A program made the position numbers and the translations under genes. Shown one piece after another: positions 17,035 to 26,505 of a stretch of 61,038 nt of DNA (position 1 is the first letter of the stretch; each line of letters opens with the position of its first letter). Under the pieces are notes generated by a model, which was not told where the DNA came from, did not search any database, and was given only the letters and a program-made list of their open reading frames with translations. Location: contig NZ_JAERUC010000084.1 in NCBI RefSeq assembly GCF_016745505.1, forward strand, positions 1-61,038, written 5' to 3'. This DNA comes from Streptomyces silvae. Its GTDB lineage: Bacteria > Actinomycetota > Actinomycetes > Streptomycetales > Streptomycetaceae.

Positions 17035-18093
17035 CTACCGGAGCGGCTCGCCGACCTCGTGCATGTGCTCCAGCGCCTGCCGGTACGACTCGATGATTCC
17101 CGTCTCCGCGTACGGCATCCCGATCGATGCGCAGTGCGCCTTCACCAGCGGCTGCGCCAGCCTCAGGTGGGGACGGGGCATGCTCGGGAAGAGGTGGTGC
17201 TCGATCTGGTAGTTCAGGCCGCCGAGGAACCAGTCGGTGAGGACGGCGCCCCGCACGTTGCGCGAGGTGAGGACCTGGCGTTGCAGGTGGCCCCAGCGGT
17301 CACCGTCGGGGTCGGGCATCTCCATGCCCTTGTGGTTCGGGGCGAAGGCCATGCCCAGGTGGAGGCCGAACAGCGCATGGTGCACGAGGGCGAACACGAG
17401 GGCCTTGCCGGGGGACATGACGCTCAGGAGCAGCGTGGCGTACAGCGCGAGGTGGCCGGCCAGCAGGAGTCCGGACAGGGCCCGTTCACGGGCGGGCTGC
17501 CGTCGCAGGAACTGGAAGCCGTAGATCTTGAGCGCGATGCCTTCGAGGAGCAGCATCGGGAAGAAGAGCCGCGCCTGGTTGCGGGTGAGCCAGCGGGCGA
17601 AGCCCTCGCGCTGGGCGGCCTGCTTCTGGGTCCAGACCAGGGCGCCGACCCCGACGTCGGGGTCCTTGTCCACGTGGTTCGGGTTGGCGTGATGGCGTAC
17701 GTGCTTGTCGTTCCACCAGGCCTCGTTCATCCCGAGGAGCAGATTGGCGTGCACGAGGCCGATGACCCGGCTCGCCTTGCGGTCGCCGGATATCTGGGCG
17801 TGTCCCGCGTCGTGCCCGAAGAAGGCCGTACGTGTCCACAGGACGGCCAGCGGCAGGGCGAGGAAGAGGTTCCACCAGGTGTCACCGAGGATCACCATGC
17901 CGGTGATCACGGCTCCGAGTGCGACGAGGTTGGCGGCGATGCCCGCCGCGTACCAGCCGGTGCGCCGTTCCAGGAGCCCCTGCCCCTTGACTGTCTTCAG
18001 CAGGGGCGCGAAATCGCTTCCGGGGAGCGGCGCGACCGCCGGCCCCTCCGATCCGTCGAGGGGGTGTTGCGCAACGGTGGCTGCTGGGGGCAT
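17035..18093 (-). CDS. Membrane fatty-acid desaturase
   Basis: A 352-residue integral-membrane acyl desaturase. The three diiron histidine clusters are HDAGH (94-98), HVRHH (131-135) and QIEHH (about 300-304), the last being the form found in front-end and acyl-lipid desaturases. Hydrophobic segments flank each box. It would introduce a double bond into membrane acyl chains, usually in response to temperature or fluidity, and needs an electron donor not encoded next to it. GGAG precedes the ATG at 18093. The regiospecificity cannot be read from sequence. Confidence 0.9.
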   Translation of the reverse strand: MPPAATVAQHPLDGSEGPAVAPLPGSDFAPLLKTVKGQGLLERRTGWYAAGIAANLVALGAVITGMVILGDTWWNLFLALPLAVLWTRTAFFGHDAGHAQISGDRKASRVIGLVHANLLLGMNEAWWNDKHVRHHANPNHVDKDPDVGVGALVWTQKQAAQREGFARWLTRNQARLFFPMLLLEGIALKIYGFQFLRRQPARERALSGLLLAGHLALYATLLLSVMSPGKALVFALVHHALFGLHLGMAFAPNHKGMEMPDPDGDRWGHLQRQVLTSRNVRGAVLTDWFLGGLNYQIEHHLFPSMPRPHLRLAQPLVKAHCASIGMPYAETGIIESYRQALEHMHEVGEPLR

Positions 18094-18352
18094 GACGTCT
18101 CCGGTTTCTGGGCATCTGCGCTGACCTCGTCAAACGTACGGAGAGCGGGCCTGCGGCAGCCATGGCGCCATCACCCCGGCCGTGCGGGGGGAATCCCCCG
18201 TGTCCGGTGGTGGTGCGGGCTGTACCCCAGGCTTCAGAAGGCAGAAATGAGTGAGGTGGATCACTGGGCATTTCTCCCGGAACGGGCCGTGGGTGGAGTA
18301 CCCTCGGCGAACCCCGGGCTCACTAGTCAAATTTGAGGAATCTGACATCGCT

Positions 18353-21235
18353 GTGCACAGGCTCCCTGCGGCAACACCCAACGAGATCTCTGAACTGTCC
18401 CGCTGCTCCGCAGTCTTCCTCCCCGCGGATCCGGCCCGTACCGGCCTGATCGCGTTCTGGAATGCGGACGGTAGCACCCCTCCCGGCGATCAAGGGAGTC
18501 CGGAGGAGCTGACGGTCGTCGGGAGCGACGTCCGCCCCTACGTGGTACCGGCGTTGATGGTGCCCGTGCGGGACGCGCTGCCGGTCCTGACACGGGCACG
18601 GGCGGACGCTCATGCCTCCCCTTCCGCGGCCTTCTGGGGCGCTGCCGGGGTTCTCACGCTCCAACTCGTCGCGCGCGGACTGCTGCTGCCCGGGCTGAGC
18701 CCCGCGGACCACGACGCCTGGCGGGCCGGACCGCTGACCGCGGACGATCTCGACCGGATCCGGGTGCTGGCGGCCTCCATGCCGCCCGAGGCCCATGCCG
18801 TGCCGCTCGACGTGCCGGACGGCCCGGTGATGCTGGCCGAGCCCGAGTCGCTGCTGCGGTCGTTCCTCGACTCGGTGGTGGACGGAATGCCACGCACGCC
18901 CGCGGCCGAACTCGTCACCGGCACACCGGCGTTCGCCGCATCGGGCCCTCGGCGCCTGCCCGGACTGCGGTCCTGGGCCGCCGATGTGGCGGCCGGTCAC
19001 GACGCGGGCGTACGGCTCTCCCTGCGGGTCGAGGTCTCGGGGCTCGGTGACGCGGACGGCGCGGCGGGCGAGGAGGGTTCGGGCCGCCCGCCGTCGTTCC
19101 GTGCGGTCCTGCAGATCCACAGCGTCCAGGACCCCGCTGTCGTCGCCGACGCGGCGGATGTGTGGGCCGACCGTTCCCCCGCCGCGTCACTGTTCGGTCC
19201 GCGCGCACGCATGGACGCCCTGCTCGCTCTGCGGCGTGCCGCGCGGGCCTGGCCGCCGCTCGCTCCCCTGCTGTCGGCCGCGGTCCCGGACGCGGTCGAG
19301 CCGGCCGACGAGGAGATCGCCGAGCTGCTGGGCCCTGCGGCCAGGGCGCTCGCGGCGACGGGTGTCCAGGTGCACTGGCCCAGAGGGCTTACGGGGAAGC
19401 TCACCGCACGCGCGGTGATCGGCCCGCAGGACGACGGCGCCGGCACGGCCGGGCGCCCCGGGGCGGACACGCCGTCGTTCCTGTCGGCCGACGCGCTGCT
19501 GGCGTTCGACTGGCGGTTCGCGCTGGGCGGCACGACGCTGAGCCGGGCGGAGCTCGACCAGCTCGCGGAGGCGGGAAGGCCCCTGGTCAGGCTGCGCGAC
19601 CAGTGGGTGCTCGTCGACCCGGAGGACGCCCGACGGGCCCGTCGGACCCAGGACCACAAGGTCACCCCGATCGACGCGCTGGGTGCCGTGCTGACCGGGA
19701 CCACGGACGTCGACGGGCACCGGGTCGAGGTGGCGGCCACCGGCTGGCTGGAGCAGCTGCGGGAGAGGATCGCCGACCCGGAGTCGGGGGACCGCCGTAC
19801 GGTCGGACAGCCGGCCGCACTCGACGCGAGTCTGCGCGACTACCAGCTGCGTGGCCTGAACTGGCTGCACACCATGACCTCGCTCGGTCTCGGCTGCTGT
19901 CTGGCCGACGACATGGGACTGGGCAAGACGATCACGCTGATCGCGCTGCATCTGCACCGCCAGGGCATCGAGTCCGCCGCGGGTCCGACGCTCGTGGTGT
20001 GTCCCACCTCCCTGATGGGCAACTGGCAGCGGGAGATCGAGAAGTTCGCCCCGGGCACACCGGTACGTCGCTTCCACGGCGTGTCGCGTTCGCTGGAGGG
20101 CCTTGCGGACGGCGAGTTCGTCCTGACCACCTTCGGCACCATGCGTCTCGACGCGGCCCGGCTGGCGCAGGTGTCATGGGGCATGGTCGTCGCCGACGAG
20201 GCACAGCACGTCAAGAATCCGCACTCGGCCACGGCGAGGCAGCTGCGCACCATCGGCGGGCGGGCCCGCGTCGCCCTCACCGGCACCCCGGTGGAGAACA
20301 ACCTCTCCGAGCTGTGGGCCATCCTCGACTGGACGACTCCCGGACTGCTCGGCCGGCTCGGTACGTTCCGCAGCCGCTACGCGAGCGCGGTGGAGGGTGG
20401 CAACGACCCCGCCGCCGCGGAGCGGCTCGCCTCTCTGGTCCGCCCGTTCCTCCTGCGGCGCCGCAAGTCCGACCCGGGCATCGCCCCGGAGCTCCCGCCG
20501 AAGACGGAGACCGACCGCGCCGTCTCGCTCACCGCGGAGCAGGCCGGCCTGTACGAGGCGGTGGTGCGCGAGACTCTCGACGAGATCTCCGGCGCGGACG
20601 GTTTCGCACGGCGCGGCCTGGTCATGAAGCTGCTGACGTCGCTCAAGCAGATCTGCAACCACCCCGCGCAGTACCTCAAGGAGGAACAGCCCCGGATCGG
20701 TGACCGGTCGGGGAAGGTGGAGCTGCTGGACGAGTTGCTGGACACGATCCTCGCCGAAGGGGCGAGCGTCCTGGTGTTCACGCAGTACGTGCGGATGGCC
20801 CGGCTCCTTGAGCAGCATCTGGCGGCCCGCGGGGTCCCCACCCAGTTCCTGCACGGCGGCACGCCGGTCGCCGGGCGGGAGGAGATGGTGAACCGCTTCC
20901 AGGCGGGCGAGGCCCCTGTGTTCCTGCTGTCGCTCAAGGCCGCGGGTACGGGGCTCAATCTCACCCGGGCCGGTCATGTCGTGCACTTCGACCGCTGGTG
21001 GAATCCGGCCGTGGAGGCACAGGCGACCGACCGTGCCTACCGGATCGGGCAGACCCAGCCTGTGCAGGTGCACCGGCTGATCGCCGAGGGCACCGTCGAG
21101 GACCGGATCGCCGCCATGCTGGCCCGGAAGCAGGGGCTCGCGGACGCGGTCCTCGGCAGCGGCGAGGCAGCACTGTCGGAACTGAGCGATGCGGAACTGG
21201 CCGAACTGGTCGAGCTGCGAGGGGGCGCACGATGA
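18353..21235 (+). CDS. SNF2-family DEAD/DEAH-box helicase
   Basis: A 960-residue Swi2/Snf2 ATPase that probably remodels protein-DNA complexes. An N-terminal bacterial SNF2-associated region precedes the helicase core. Walker A DDMGLGKT is near residue 520, the DEAQ box near 615, TGTPVENN shortly after, and the C-terminal helicase half ends with ATDRAYRIGQTQPV near 890. The GTG at 18353 was chosen because conserved sequence (VHRLPAA) begins there, although GAGGAA lies about 13 bases upstream. Its stop overlaps the next start by four bases, so the two proteins are probably made together. Confidence 0.9.
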   Translation: MHRLPAATPNEISELSRCSAVFLPADPARTGLIAFWNADGSTPPGDQGSPEELTVVGSDVRPYVVPALMVPVRDALPVLTRARADAHASPSAAFWGAAGVLTLQLVARGLLLPGLSPADHDAWRAGPLTADDLDRIRVLAASMPPEAHAVPLDVPDGPVMLAEPESLLRSFLDSVVDGMPRTPAAELVTGTPAFAASGPRRLPGLRSWAADVAAGHDAGVRLSLRVEVSGLGDADGAAGEEGSGRPPSFRAVLQIHSVQDPAVVADAADVWADRSPAASLFGPRARMDALLALRRAARAWPPLAPLLSAAVPDAVEPADEEIAELLGPAARALAATGVQVHWPRGLTGKLTARAVIGPQDDGAGTAGRPGADTPSFLSADALLAFDWRFALGGTTLSRAELDQLAEAGRPLVRLRDQWVLVDPEDARRARRTQDHKVTPIDALGAVLTGTTDVDGHRVEVAATGWLEQLRERIADPESGDRRTVGQPAALDASLRDYQLRGLNWLHTMTSLGLGCCLADDMGLGKTITLIALHLHRQGIESAAGPTLVVCPTSLMGNWQREIEKFAPGTPVRRFHGVSRSLEGLADGEFVLTTFGTMRLDAARLAQVSWGMVVADEAQHVKNPHSATARQLRTIGGRARVALTGTPVENNLSELWAILDWTTPGLLGRLGTFRSRYASAVEGGNDPAAAERLASLVRPFLLRRRKSDPGIAPELPPKTETDRAVSLTAEQAGLYEAVVRETLDEISGADGFARRGLVMKLLTSLKQICNHPAQYLKEEQPRIGDRSGKVELLDELLDTILAEGASVLVFTQYVRMARLLEQHLAARGVPTQFLHGGTPVAGREEMVNRFQAGEAPVFLLSLKAAGTGLNLTRAGHVVHFDRWWNPAVEAQATDRAYRIGQTQPVQVHRLIAEGTVEDRIAAMLARKQGLADAVLGSGEAALSELSDAELAELVELRGGAR

Positions 21236-22527
21236 CGAGCAGGAGTGAGGGTCCGGAGCGCACGTTCGCCGCGCTTCCGCCCGCGCACGGCCGGGGATTC
21301 GCCTCGTCCTGGTGGGGGCTGGCCTGGCTGAAGGCCCTGGAGGACACCGCGCTCGACGGGCAGCAGCTCAAGGAGGGCCGGAAGCTGGCCCGGGAGGGCA
21401 GGGTCGGAGCGGTGTCGGTCAGGCCCGGCCGGCTCACCGCGGTCGTCCAGGACCGCGACGCGTCGGCGTACCGCAGTGACGTGCTGCTCCAGGAGCTGAC
21501 CGACGAGGAATGGGACCGCTTCCTGGACATGGCGTCCGAACGGTCCGGGCACATCGCCGCCCTGCTCGACCGCGAGATGCCGCCGCACCTGGTGGAGGAC
21601 GCGGCCGCCGCGGGCCTGGATCTGCTTCCGGGGATCGGAGATCTGGAGCCGGAGTGCAGCTGCGAGGCCTGGGACCACTGCCCGCATACGGGCGCCCTGT
21701 GCTATCAGGTGGCACGGCTCCTCGACCAGGACCCCTTCGTGCTGCTGCTGTTGCGGGGGCGCGGTGAGCGGTGGCTGCTCGACGAACTGCAGGTGCGCAG
21801 CGCCGCCCGTGCGGGCCGCCGGGAGGATGACGAGGCGTCGGCTGAGGACGCTGCCGGGGGGCCGTCCTCGCGCGGGGTGCGGGCCGACGAGGCGTACGCG
21901 GCGCGGGACATCCTGCCGCCGCTGCCTCCTGCCCCGCCCCTGCCACCGGAGCCGGGCCTGCCGCCGTCGCTGGACACGGAGACGGATCCGGCCGAGGGGG
22001 TCGACCCTTCGGCACTGGAGTTCCTGGCCGCTGACAGCGCCGTACGGGCGTTCGCGCTGCTGGCGGAGGCACTCGCGGCGGGCCACGGACAGCAGCCTCT
22101 GGCAGCCGGGCTGACGCCGGGGCAGGACGCCGTGCGGATGGCGGCGGACGGCCGGCCCGACAGCCCGCTCGCTGCACGCCTCGGCGCGGCAGCCGGCCGC
22201 GGCCCTGCCGGTCTCGACGTCGCGGTGCGGGCCTGGCGGTACGGCGGGACGACGGCACTGGCGGTGTACGACGAGGAGTGGCTGCCGGGGCCGGATGACC
22301 TCGCCCGCGCGCGGGCGCAGCTCGCCTCCGCCTGGGAGGAGGGCGAGGGTCCGCGGCTGCGTGTCACGGACAACCGCTGGACCGTGGCGGGTTCGGACGC
22401 ACAGTTGCGGTACGGGCCCGACGGGCGGTGGTGGCCGTACGCCAAGGAGCGGGGCCGTTGGGTGCCCGCCGGGCCGGCGGAGGACGATCCGGCGGCCGCG
22501 CTGGCCGGGGCATTGTCCGGATCCTGA
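21232..22527 (+). CDS. SWIM zinc-finger protein coupled to SNF2 helicase
   Basis: A 431-residue protein with a SWIM finger, CxCx(n)CxH, at C142, C144, C150 and H152. SWIM domains bind DNA or proteins and often accompany SNF2 ATPases. The N-terminus (FASSWWGLAWLKALED) and the region after the finger are conserved in actinomycete partners; a Pro/Glu-rich linker around residues 220-260 separates a C-terminal domain. The ATG overlaps the helicase stop (ATGA). A two-component chromatin-remodelling or repair complex is likely; the target is unknown. Confidence 0.88.
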   Translation: MTSRSEGPERTFAALPPAHGRGFASSWWGLAWLKALEDTALDGQQLKEGRKLAREGRVGAVSVRPGRLTAVVQDRDASAYRSDVLLQELTDEEWDRFLDMASERSGHIAALLDREMPPHLVEDAAAAGLDLLPGIGDLEPECSCEAWDHCPHTGALCYQVARLLDQDPFVLLLLRGRGERWLLDELQVRSAARAGRREDDEASAEDAAGGPSSRGVRADEAYAARDILPPLPPAPPLPPEPGLPPSLDTETDPAEGVDPSALEFLAADSAVRAFALLAEALAAGHGQQPLAAGLTPGQDAVRMAADGRPDSPLAARLGAAAGRGPAGLDVAVRAWRYGGTTALAVYDEEWLPGPDDLARARAQLASAWEEGEGPRLRVTDNRWTVAGSDAQLRYGPDGRWWPYAKERGRWVPAGPAEDDPAAALAGALSGS

Positions 22528-22544
22528 GGGCAACTGTCCGGCTG

Positions 22545-22576
22545 TGTACGGTCCTTGCCCGGCGAGGAACCGTACA
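22545..22576. terminator. Hairpin after the helicase/SWIM operon
   Basis: An 8-bp inverted repeat (TGTACGGT ... ACCGTACA) with a 16-base loop starts 18 bases after the SWIM gene stop. It could terminate that operon, or be an operator for the downstream amidase. Confidence 0.4.
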
Positions 22577-22633
22577 GTGGGGCGGCGCGTGTTGTGCCGT
22601 AGACCGGACGACGTCCCACGCACAGGAGTGCTG

Positions 22634-23215
22634 ATGCAGCGCAGACGGATACTTCAGGGCGCCGCGGTCGCGGCCGCCGCGGCGCTCCTTCCGGCCTCGG
22701 CCCGCGCCGTGGCCGCCCCGGCGGCGGAAACGGACTATCCGGAAGCACAGTGGTTTCCGGCGTCCACGTCCAACTACACGGCTGCGGACCGCCCTTCGGA
22801 GTATCCGGTGGAACGGGTCGTCATCCACGTCGCCCAGCAGACGTTCAGCGAGACGATCGGCATCTTCCAGAACCCGGCCAAGCAGGTGTCCGCCCACTAT
22901 GTGGTGCGGTCGGGGGACGGGTTGGTGGCGCAGTGCGTGCGGGAGCGGAACATCGGCTGGCACGCGGGGAACTGGGACTACAACACGCGCAGCATCGGTA
23001 TCGAGCACGAGGGCTGGGTCGATCAGCCGTCGTACTTCACCCACGCGATGTACGAGCGGTCGGCGCGGCTGACGGCGGACATCTGCGACCGCTACGGCCT
23101 GACCAAGGACCGCGCCCACATCATCGGCCACCACGAGGTGCCGGGCAGCGACCACACCGACCCCGGGGTCAACTGGGACTGGGTGCGCTACATCCGTCTC
23201 GTCAACCTGGTCTGA
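22634..23215 (+). CDS. Secreted N-acetylmuramoyl-L-alanine amidase (PGRP-like)
   Basis: A 193-residue secreted amidase_2/peptidoglycan-recognition protein that would cut the amide bond between muramic acid and stem peptides. The N-terminus MQRRRIL followed by an Ala-rich core resembles a Tat signal. Zinc and catalytic residues are visible in VVIHVAQQ (H65), GIEHEG (about E124-E126) and GHHEVPGSDHTDPG. There is no extra wall-binding domain. AGGAG lies five bases before the ATG. Confidence 0.88.
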   Translation: MQRRRILQGAAVAAAAALLPASARAVAAPAAETDYPEAQWFPASTSNYTAADRPSEYPVERVVIHVAQQTFSETIGIFQNPAKQVSAHYVVRSGDGLVAQCVRERNIGWHAGNWDYNTRSIGIEHEGWVDQPSYFTHAMYERSARLTADICDRYGLTKDRAHIIGHHEVPGSDHTDPGVNWDWVRYIRLVNLV

Positions 23216-23224
23216 GACCTGCCG

Positions 23225-23251
23225 GGCGGTGGGGTCCGGGACCCCACCGCC
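23225..23251. terminator. Bidirectional hairpin terminator
   Basis: A perfect 12-bp inverted repeat (GGCGGTGGGGTC ... GACCCCACCGCC) with a three-base loop lies between the convergent amidase and MFS exporter genes. Confidence 0.85.
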
Positions 23252-23314
23252 GCCGAGGGCTGCGCGCCCTTCGTGGGCGTAGATCTTGATCGCCACGGGC
23301 CGCCCGCCGGGCGC

Positions 23315-25036
23315 CTATCCCAGTGGAGGGGAACCTTCGCCTCCGCCTCGTTTCCGTGTCGAGGCCCCGGTGTCGTGCGTCTCGTCCGCGCGCCCCCTCT
23401 CCGCACCGCTTCCGCCGTCGTCCGAGTCGTCCTCGTCGGTCACCGGCGGCGCCATGGGGACTCCGCCGCGCAGCCGTTCCAGGTCGGAGGCACGCACCTG
23501 GATGACCACCAGCGCGATCAGCGCCGCGATGCAGGAGACGATGGCGGCCACGATGAACGCACTCGACACACCGGAGGCCAGCACCTGGTCGCCCCAGGGC
23601 GGGGGAAGCTCACCCGTCCTGCGGAACTGCAGCTGCTGGGCGGGGGTCGCCTCGGCCAGGAAACGGGGTATCTGGTCCGTCGCCTCGTTACGGCTGGCCG
23701 TACCGAACACCGTGACCAGGATGGACAGACCGAGCGAACCGCCGACCTGCTGAGTGGCGTTGAGGACTCCGGACGCGGCCCCGGCTTCTCTCGGTACCAC
23801 CCCGGAGACCGCCATCAGGGTCAGCGAGACGAACTGCATGCCCATGCCGAAGCCGAAGACCAGGATGGGCCCGAGAATGCTGCCCAGGTAGGTGCTGTGG
23901 ACGTCGGTCCGGGTGAGCCAGGCAAGGCCCGCCGCCGCCAGGATCGCGCCGGTCACCATGAAGGGTTTGGGTCCCCACCTGGGCAGCAGCCGCGAGGCGA
24001 GCCCCGCACTGATCGCGATGATGGCGCTCACCGGCAGGAAGGCGAGTCCGGCGCGCAGGGGGCTGAAGTCGAGGATGTTCTGCACGAAGAGCGTCAGGAA
24101 GAAGAACATCCCGAACATGGCCGCGGCCAGGCACAGCATCATCCCGTAGGCGCCGGCGCGGTTACGGTCGCGGAACATGCGCAGCGGTGTGATGGGCTGC
24201 TTCGACCGGCGTTCGACGGTCAGGAAGATGATCAGGAAAACCACGGCGCCGCCGAAGGACGCGAGGGTCAGCCGGTCGCTCCAGCCGTCCTCGGAGGCCC
24301 GGATGAAGCCGTAGACGAGCAGCACCATGCCCAGCGTGGACGTCAGCGCGCCGAGGAGGTCGAAGTGGCCGGGGTGCCGCTCGGACTCCTTGATGTGGCG
24401 CGGGGTCGCGAGGGCGATCAGCAGGCCGATGGGAATGTTGACGAAGAGCACCCATCGCCAGTCGAGCCACTCCACGAGAATGCCGCCGGCGAGCAGACCG
24501 ATCGCGCTCCCGCCCGCGGACACCGCGGCGAACACCCCGAACGCCCGGTTGCGCTCCGGTCCTTCGCTGAACGTCGTCGTGATGAGGGAGAGGGCGGTCG
24601 GTGAGGCGATCGCCCCGCCGACGCCCTGCAGGGCGCGTGCCGCCAGCAGTTGCCAGGATTCCTGGGAGAGGCCGCCGAGCAGCGAGGCCACCACGAAGAG
24701 CAGTACGCCGAAGATGAAGACCCTGCGCCGCCCGAGGATGTCGCCCAGCCGCCCGCCCAGCAGGAGCAGTCCGCCGAACGTCAGCGTGTAGGCGTTGATC
24801 ACCCACGACAGGCTCTCGGTCGAGAAGCCGAGGGACCTCTGGATGTGCGGGAGGGCGATGTTGACGATGGTGACGTCGAGCACCACCATCAGCTGGCACG
24901 AGGCGATGACGAGCAGGGCTATTCCCTTGCCGTGGCCCCGCTCCGGGGATGCGGCAATGGGCGCAGACTTCGCTCGAAATCCGGTCATAGCGTGGGGTGC
25001 CGTACGAGTCAGCAATGAACAGAAACGTTCACTCAT
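23315..25036 (-). CDS. MFS drug exporter, DHA2 (14-helix) family
   Basis: A 573-residue proton-driven exporter of the EmrB/QacA type with about 14 membrane helices. Motif A appears as GGRLGDILGRRR, motif D1 as LDVTIVNIALPHI, and the motif C region as GGSAIGLLAGGILVEWLDW. The C-terminal 55 residues are charged and cytoplasmic. The start is uncertain: an ATG at 25036 (MSERF) and one at 24988 (MTGFRAK) both lack a clear ribosome site; the hydrophobic core begins 40 residues after the first. No adjacent regulator is present and the substrate is unknown. Confidence 0.88.
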   Translation of the reverse strand: MSERFCSLLTRTAPHAMTGFRAKSAPIAASPERGHGKGIALLVIASCQLMVVLDVTIVNIALPHIQRSLGFSTESLSWVINAYTLTFGGLLLLGGRLGDILGRRRVFIFGVLLFVVASLLGGLSQESWQLLAARALQGVGGAIASPTALSLITTTFSEGPERNRAFGVFAAVSAGGSAIGLLAGGILVEWLDWRWVLFVNIPIGLLIALATPRHIKESERHPGHFDLLGALTSTLGMVLLVYGFIRASEDGWSDRLTLASFGGAVVFLIIFLTVERRSKQPITPLRMFRDRNRAGAYGMMLCLAAAMFGMFFFLTLFVQNILDFSPLRAGLAFLPVSAIIAISAGLASRLLPRWGPKPFMVTGAILAAAGLAWLTRTDVHSTYLGSILGPILVFGFGMGMQFVSLTLMAVSGVVPREAGAASGVLNATQQVGGSLGLSILVTVFGTASRNEATDQIPRFLAEATPAQQLQFRRTGELPPPWGDQVLASGVSSAFIVAAIVSCIAALIALVVIQVRASDLERLRGGVPMAPPVTDEDDSDDGGSGAERGRADETHDTGASTRKRGGGEGSPPLG

Positions 25037-25118
25037 CGACGTTAGGACGGACCGGACCGGACCGCCAATCGATCACCCGACCGACGCACGCACGCCTGGG
25101 CGCACGGTCGTTCGAGGA

Positions 25119-25146
25119 CCCCGCCGGACCTGCGCGCCCGGCGGGG
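25119..25146 (-). terminator. Hairpin terminator after AA10 monooxygenase
   Basis: A perfect 9-bp inverted repeat (CCCCGCCGG ... CCGGCGGGG) with a 10-base loop lies 25 bases beyond the stop codon of the lytic monooxygenase gene. Confidence 0.7.
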
Positions 25147-25171
25147 CCTGGGGACGGAGCGGGGCGCGGGA

Positions 25172-25840
25172 TCAGGTGAAGTTCACGTCGCTGCAGAGGA
25201 AGTACGTCTGGTCCATGTGCGACGCCTGCCAGATCGTGTAGACGACATGACGGCCGCTGAGCCCGGAGGTGCTCACCGGGATCTCGTAGTTCTGGCTGGG
25301 ACCGTAGCTGCCCGTCTCGGCGACCAGCTGGAGGTCACCCCAGGTCAGCGCCTCCGTGGCGGGGTCGAAGCCCTGCCGGGTGACGTACACCTGTAAGTAG
25401 TCGGCGCCGTGGCTGGCCTGGTCGTAGAGCTTCACCGTGAAGTCACCGGTGATGTCCGTGGTCTTCCACGCGCCGACGGTGTCGAGGGAGTTGTACCGTC
25501 CGCTCTCCGTCCGGCCGCCGCTGCACAGCTGGCCGTCGGGTACGGCGGCCGGGAAGTTGCCCCCGGACCCGTTGCGGTAAAGGCCGTTCCAGTTCCACAT
25601 GGCGTTCGGGTCGGCCTGCCAGGCCTGCCAGCACATGGGGTCTTCCTGCGCCATGGCCGGGTTCTGGAAGTCGTCGCCCCAGCGCAGCCAGCAGCCGTAA
25701 TTGCGGGAGGCGGGATCGACGACGGAGCCGTGGGCGCTCGCGGTGCCGGTCCACGGCAGGAGGCAGAGGACGGCGGCGACGAACACGCCGCACAGGCGCA
25801 GCGCCCAGCCGCCTAAGTTGACGCGATCATGACAGACCAT
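25172..25840 (-). CDS. Secreted AA10 lytic polysaccharide monooxygenase
   Basis: A copper-dependent LPMO that oxidatively cleaves chitin or cellulose. The 222-residue precursor has a signal peptide ending TASA, leaving His37 (HGSVVDP) as the mature N-terminus and first histidine-brace ligand. The second His is probably H144 in DQASHGADYLQ, and TYFLCSDVNF near the end gives the axial aromatic. Four cysteines (C50, C70, C106, C216) could form two disulfides. There is no carbohydrate-binding module. GGAG precedes the ATG at 25840. Chitin against cellulose specificity is not decided by what is visible. Confidence 0.9.
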   Translation of the reverse strand: MVCHDRVNLGGWALRLCGVFVAAVLCLLPWTGTASAHGSVVDPASRNYGCWLRWGDDFQNPAMAQEDPMCWQAWQADPNAMWNWNGLYRNGSGGNFPAAVPDGQLCSGGRTESGRYNSLDTVGAWKTTDITGDFTVKLYDQASHGADYLQVYVTRQGFDPATEALTWGDLQLVAETGSYGPSQNYEIPVSTSGLSGRHVVYTIWQASHMDQTYFLCSDVNFT

Positions 25841-25951
25841 GGTGCGATCTCCATTCCGAGGGGAGGTGGGGGGATCCACCGGCGTGGGAGCGCTCCCGCG
25901 CCACTTGGGCTTTGCCCCGCCACTTCCGCCTCAAACATGCCCGTCGCGACA

Positions 25952-26107
25952 TCACCAGTAATGCCGACGGCCTCCGACCGCGTGCCCCACGGCCCCCAGG
26001 ATCCAGAGGGCGAGCCCGATCACGAGCAGGATGATCCCGATGGTCCACAGGACACCGACACCCGTCACCAGGCCGAGAATCAGAAGGATGGCTCCAATGA
26101 TGATCAT
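25952..26107 (-). CDS. Small hydrophobic membrane protein (DUF6131-like)
   Basis: A 51-residue protein. Almost the whole chain is hydrophobic: two segments (about residues 2-20 and 21-41) are separated by a Trp-Thr, followed by a short basic end (GGRRHYW). GGAGG lies five bases before the ATG at 26107. It resembles the tiny DUF6131 family of Streptomyces; the name is from memory. It is downstream of gvpK on the same strand after a 119-base gap, so it might be read through from the gas-vesicle operon. Confidence 0.75.
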   Translation of the reverse strand: MIIIGAILLILGLVTGVGVLWTIGIILLVIGLALWILGAVGHAVGGRRHYW

Positions 26108-26226
26108 GGCTGCCTCCGGTCACCGCACCCCGTACGACGTAGGGGGATATCTGTGAGGATATGCCTGCGGGGGCCTCCATGCCCAGGGCGCTCCTTTACT
26201 TCTGTGAACGCCCGGATCCTTCTGCG

Positions 26227-26505
26227 TCAATCGCGGGGCAGCAGAGTTCCCAGCGGCCCGAGGTCCAGGTTGAGGTCCTCCGGCCGCACCCCGTGCTGCT
26301 CGCAGAGCTCCGCCATCCGCTGGTCGAGCATCATGAGCGTGGTGCCGATCTCGTCCACCTGGCCGTCGGTGAGGTCCCCCTGATCGATACGCCGGATGGC
26401 CTGCCGTTCCATCAACTGCCGCAGGAGCTCCACCACGGTGAGCACCAGGGCGACGAGGTCGCGCCCCAGCTGGTCCTTGTCGACGTCGAGCCGCGCGCCG
26501 GTCAC
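26227..26505 (-). CDS. gvpK: Gas vesicle protein GvpK
   Basis: A 92-residue GvpK, a conserved minor protein needed for gas-vesicle formation. The family core RLDVDKDQLGRDLVALVLTVVELL is followed by LMERQAIRRIDQGDLTD and a second helix with Met/Leu repeats. The start overlaps the gvpS stop by four bases (ATGA). It is the last gene of the operon. Confidence 0.92.
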   Translation of the reverse strand: MTGARLDVDKDQLGRDLVALVLTVVELLRQLMERQAIRRIDQGDLTDGQVDEIGTTLMMLDQRMAELCEQHGVRPEDLNLDLGPLGTLLPRD

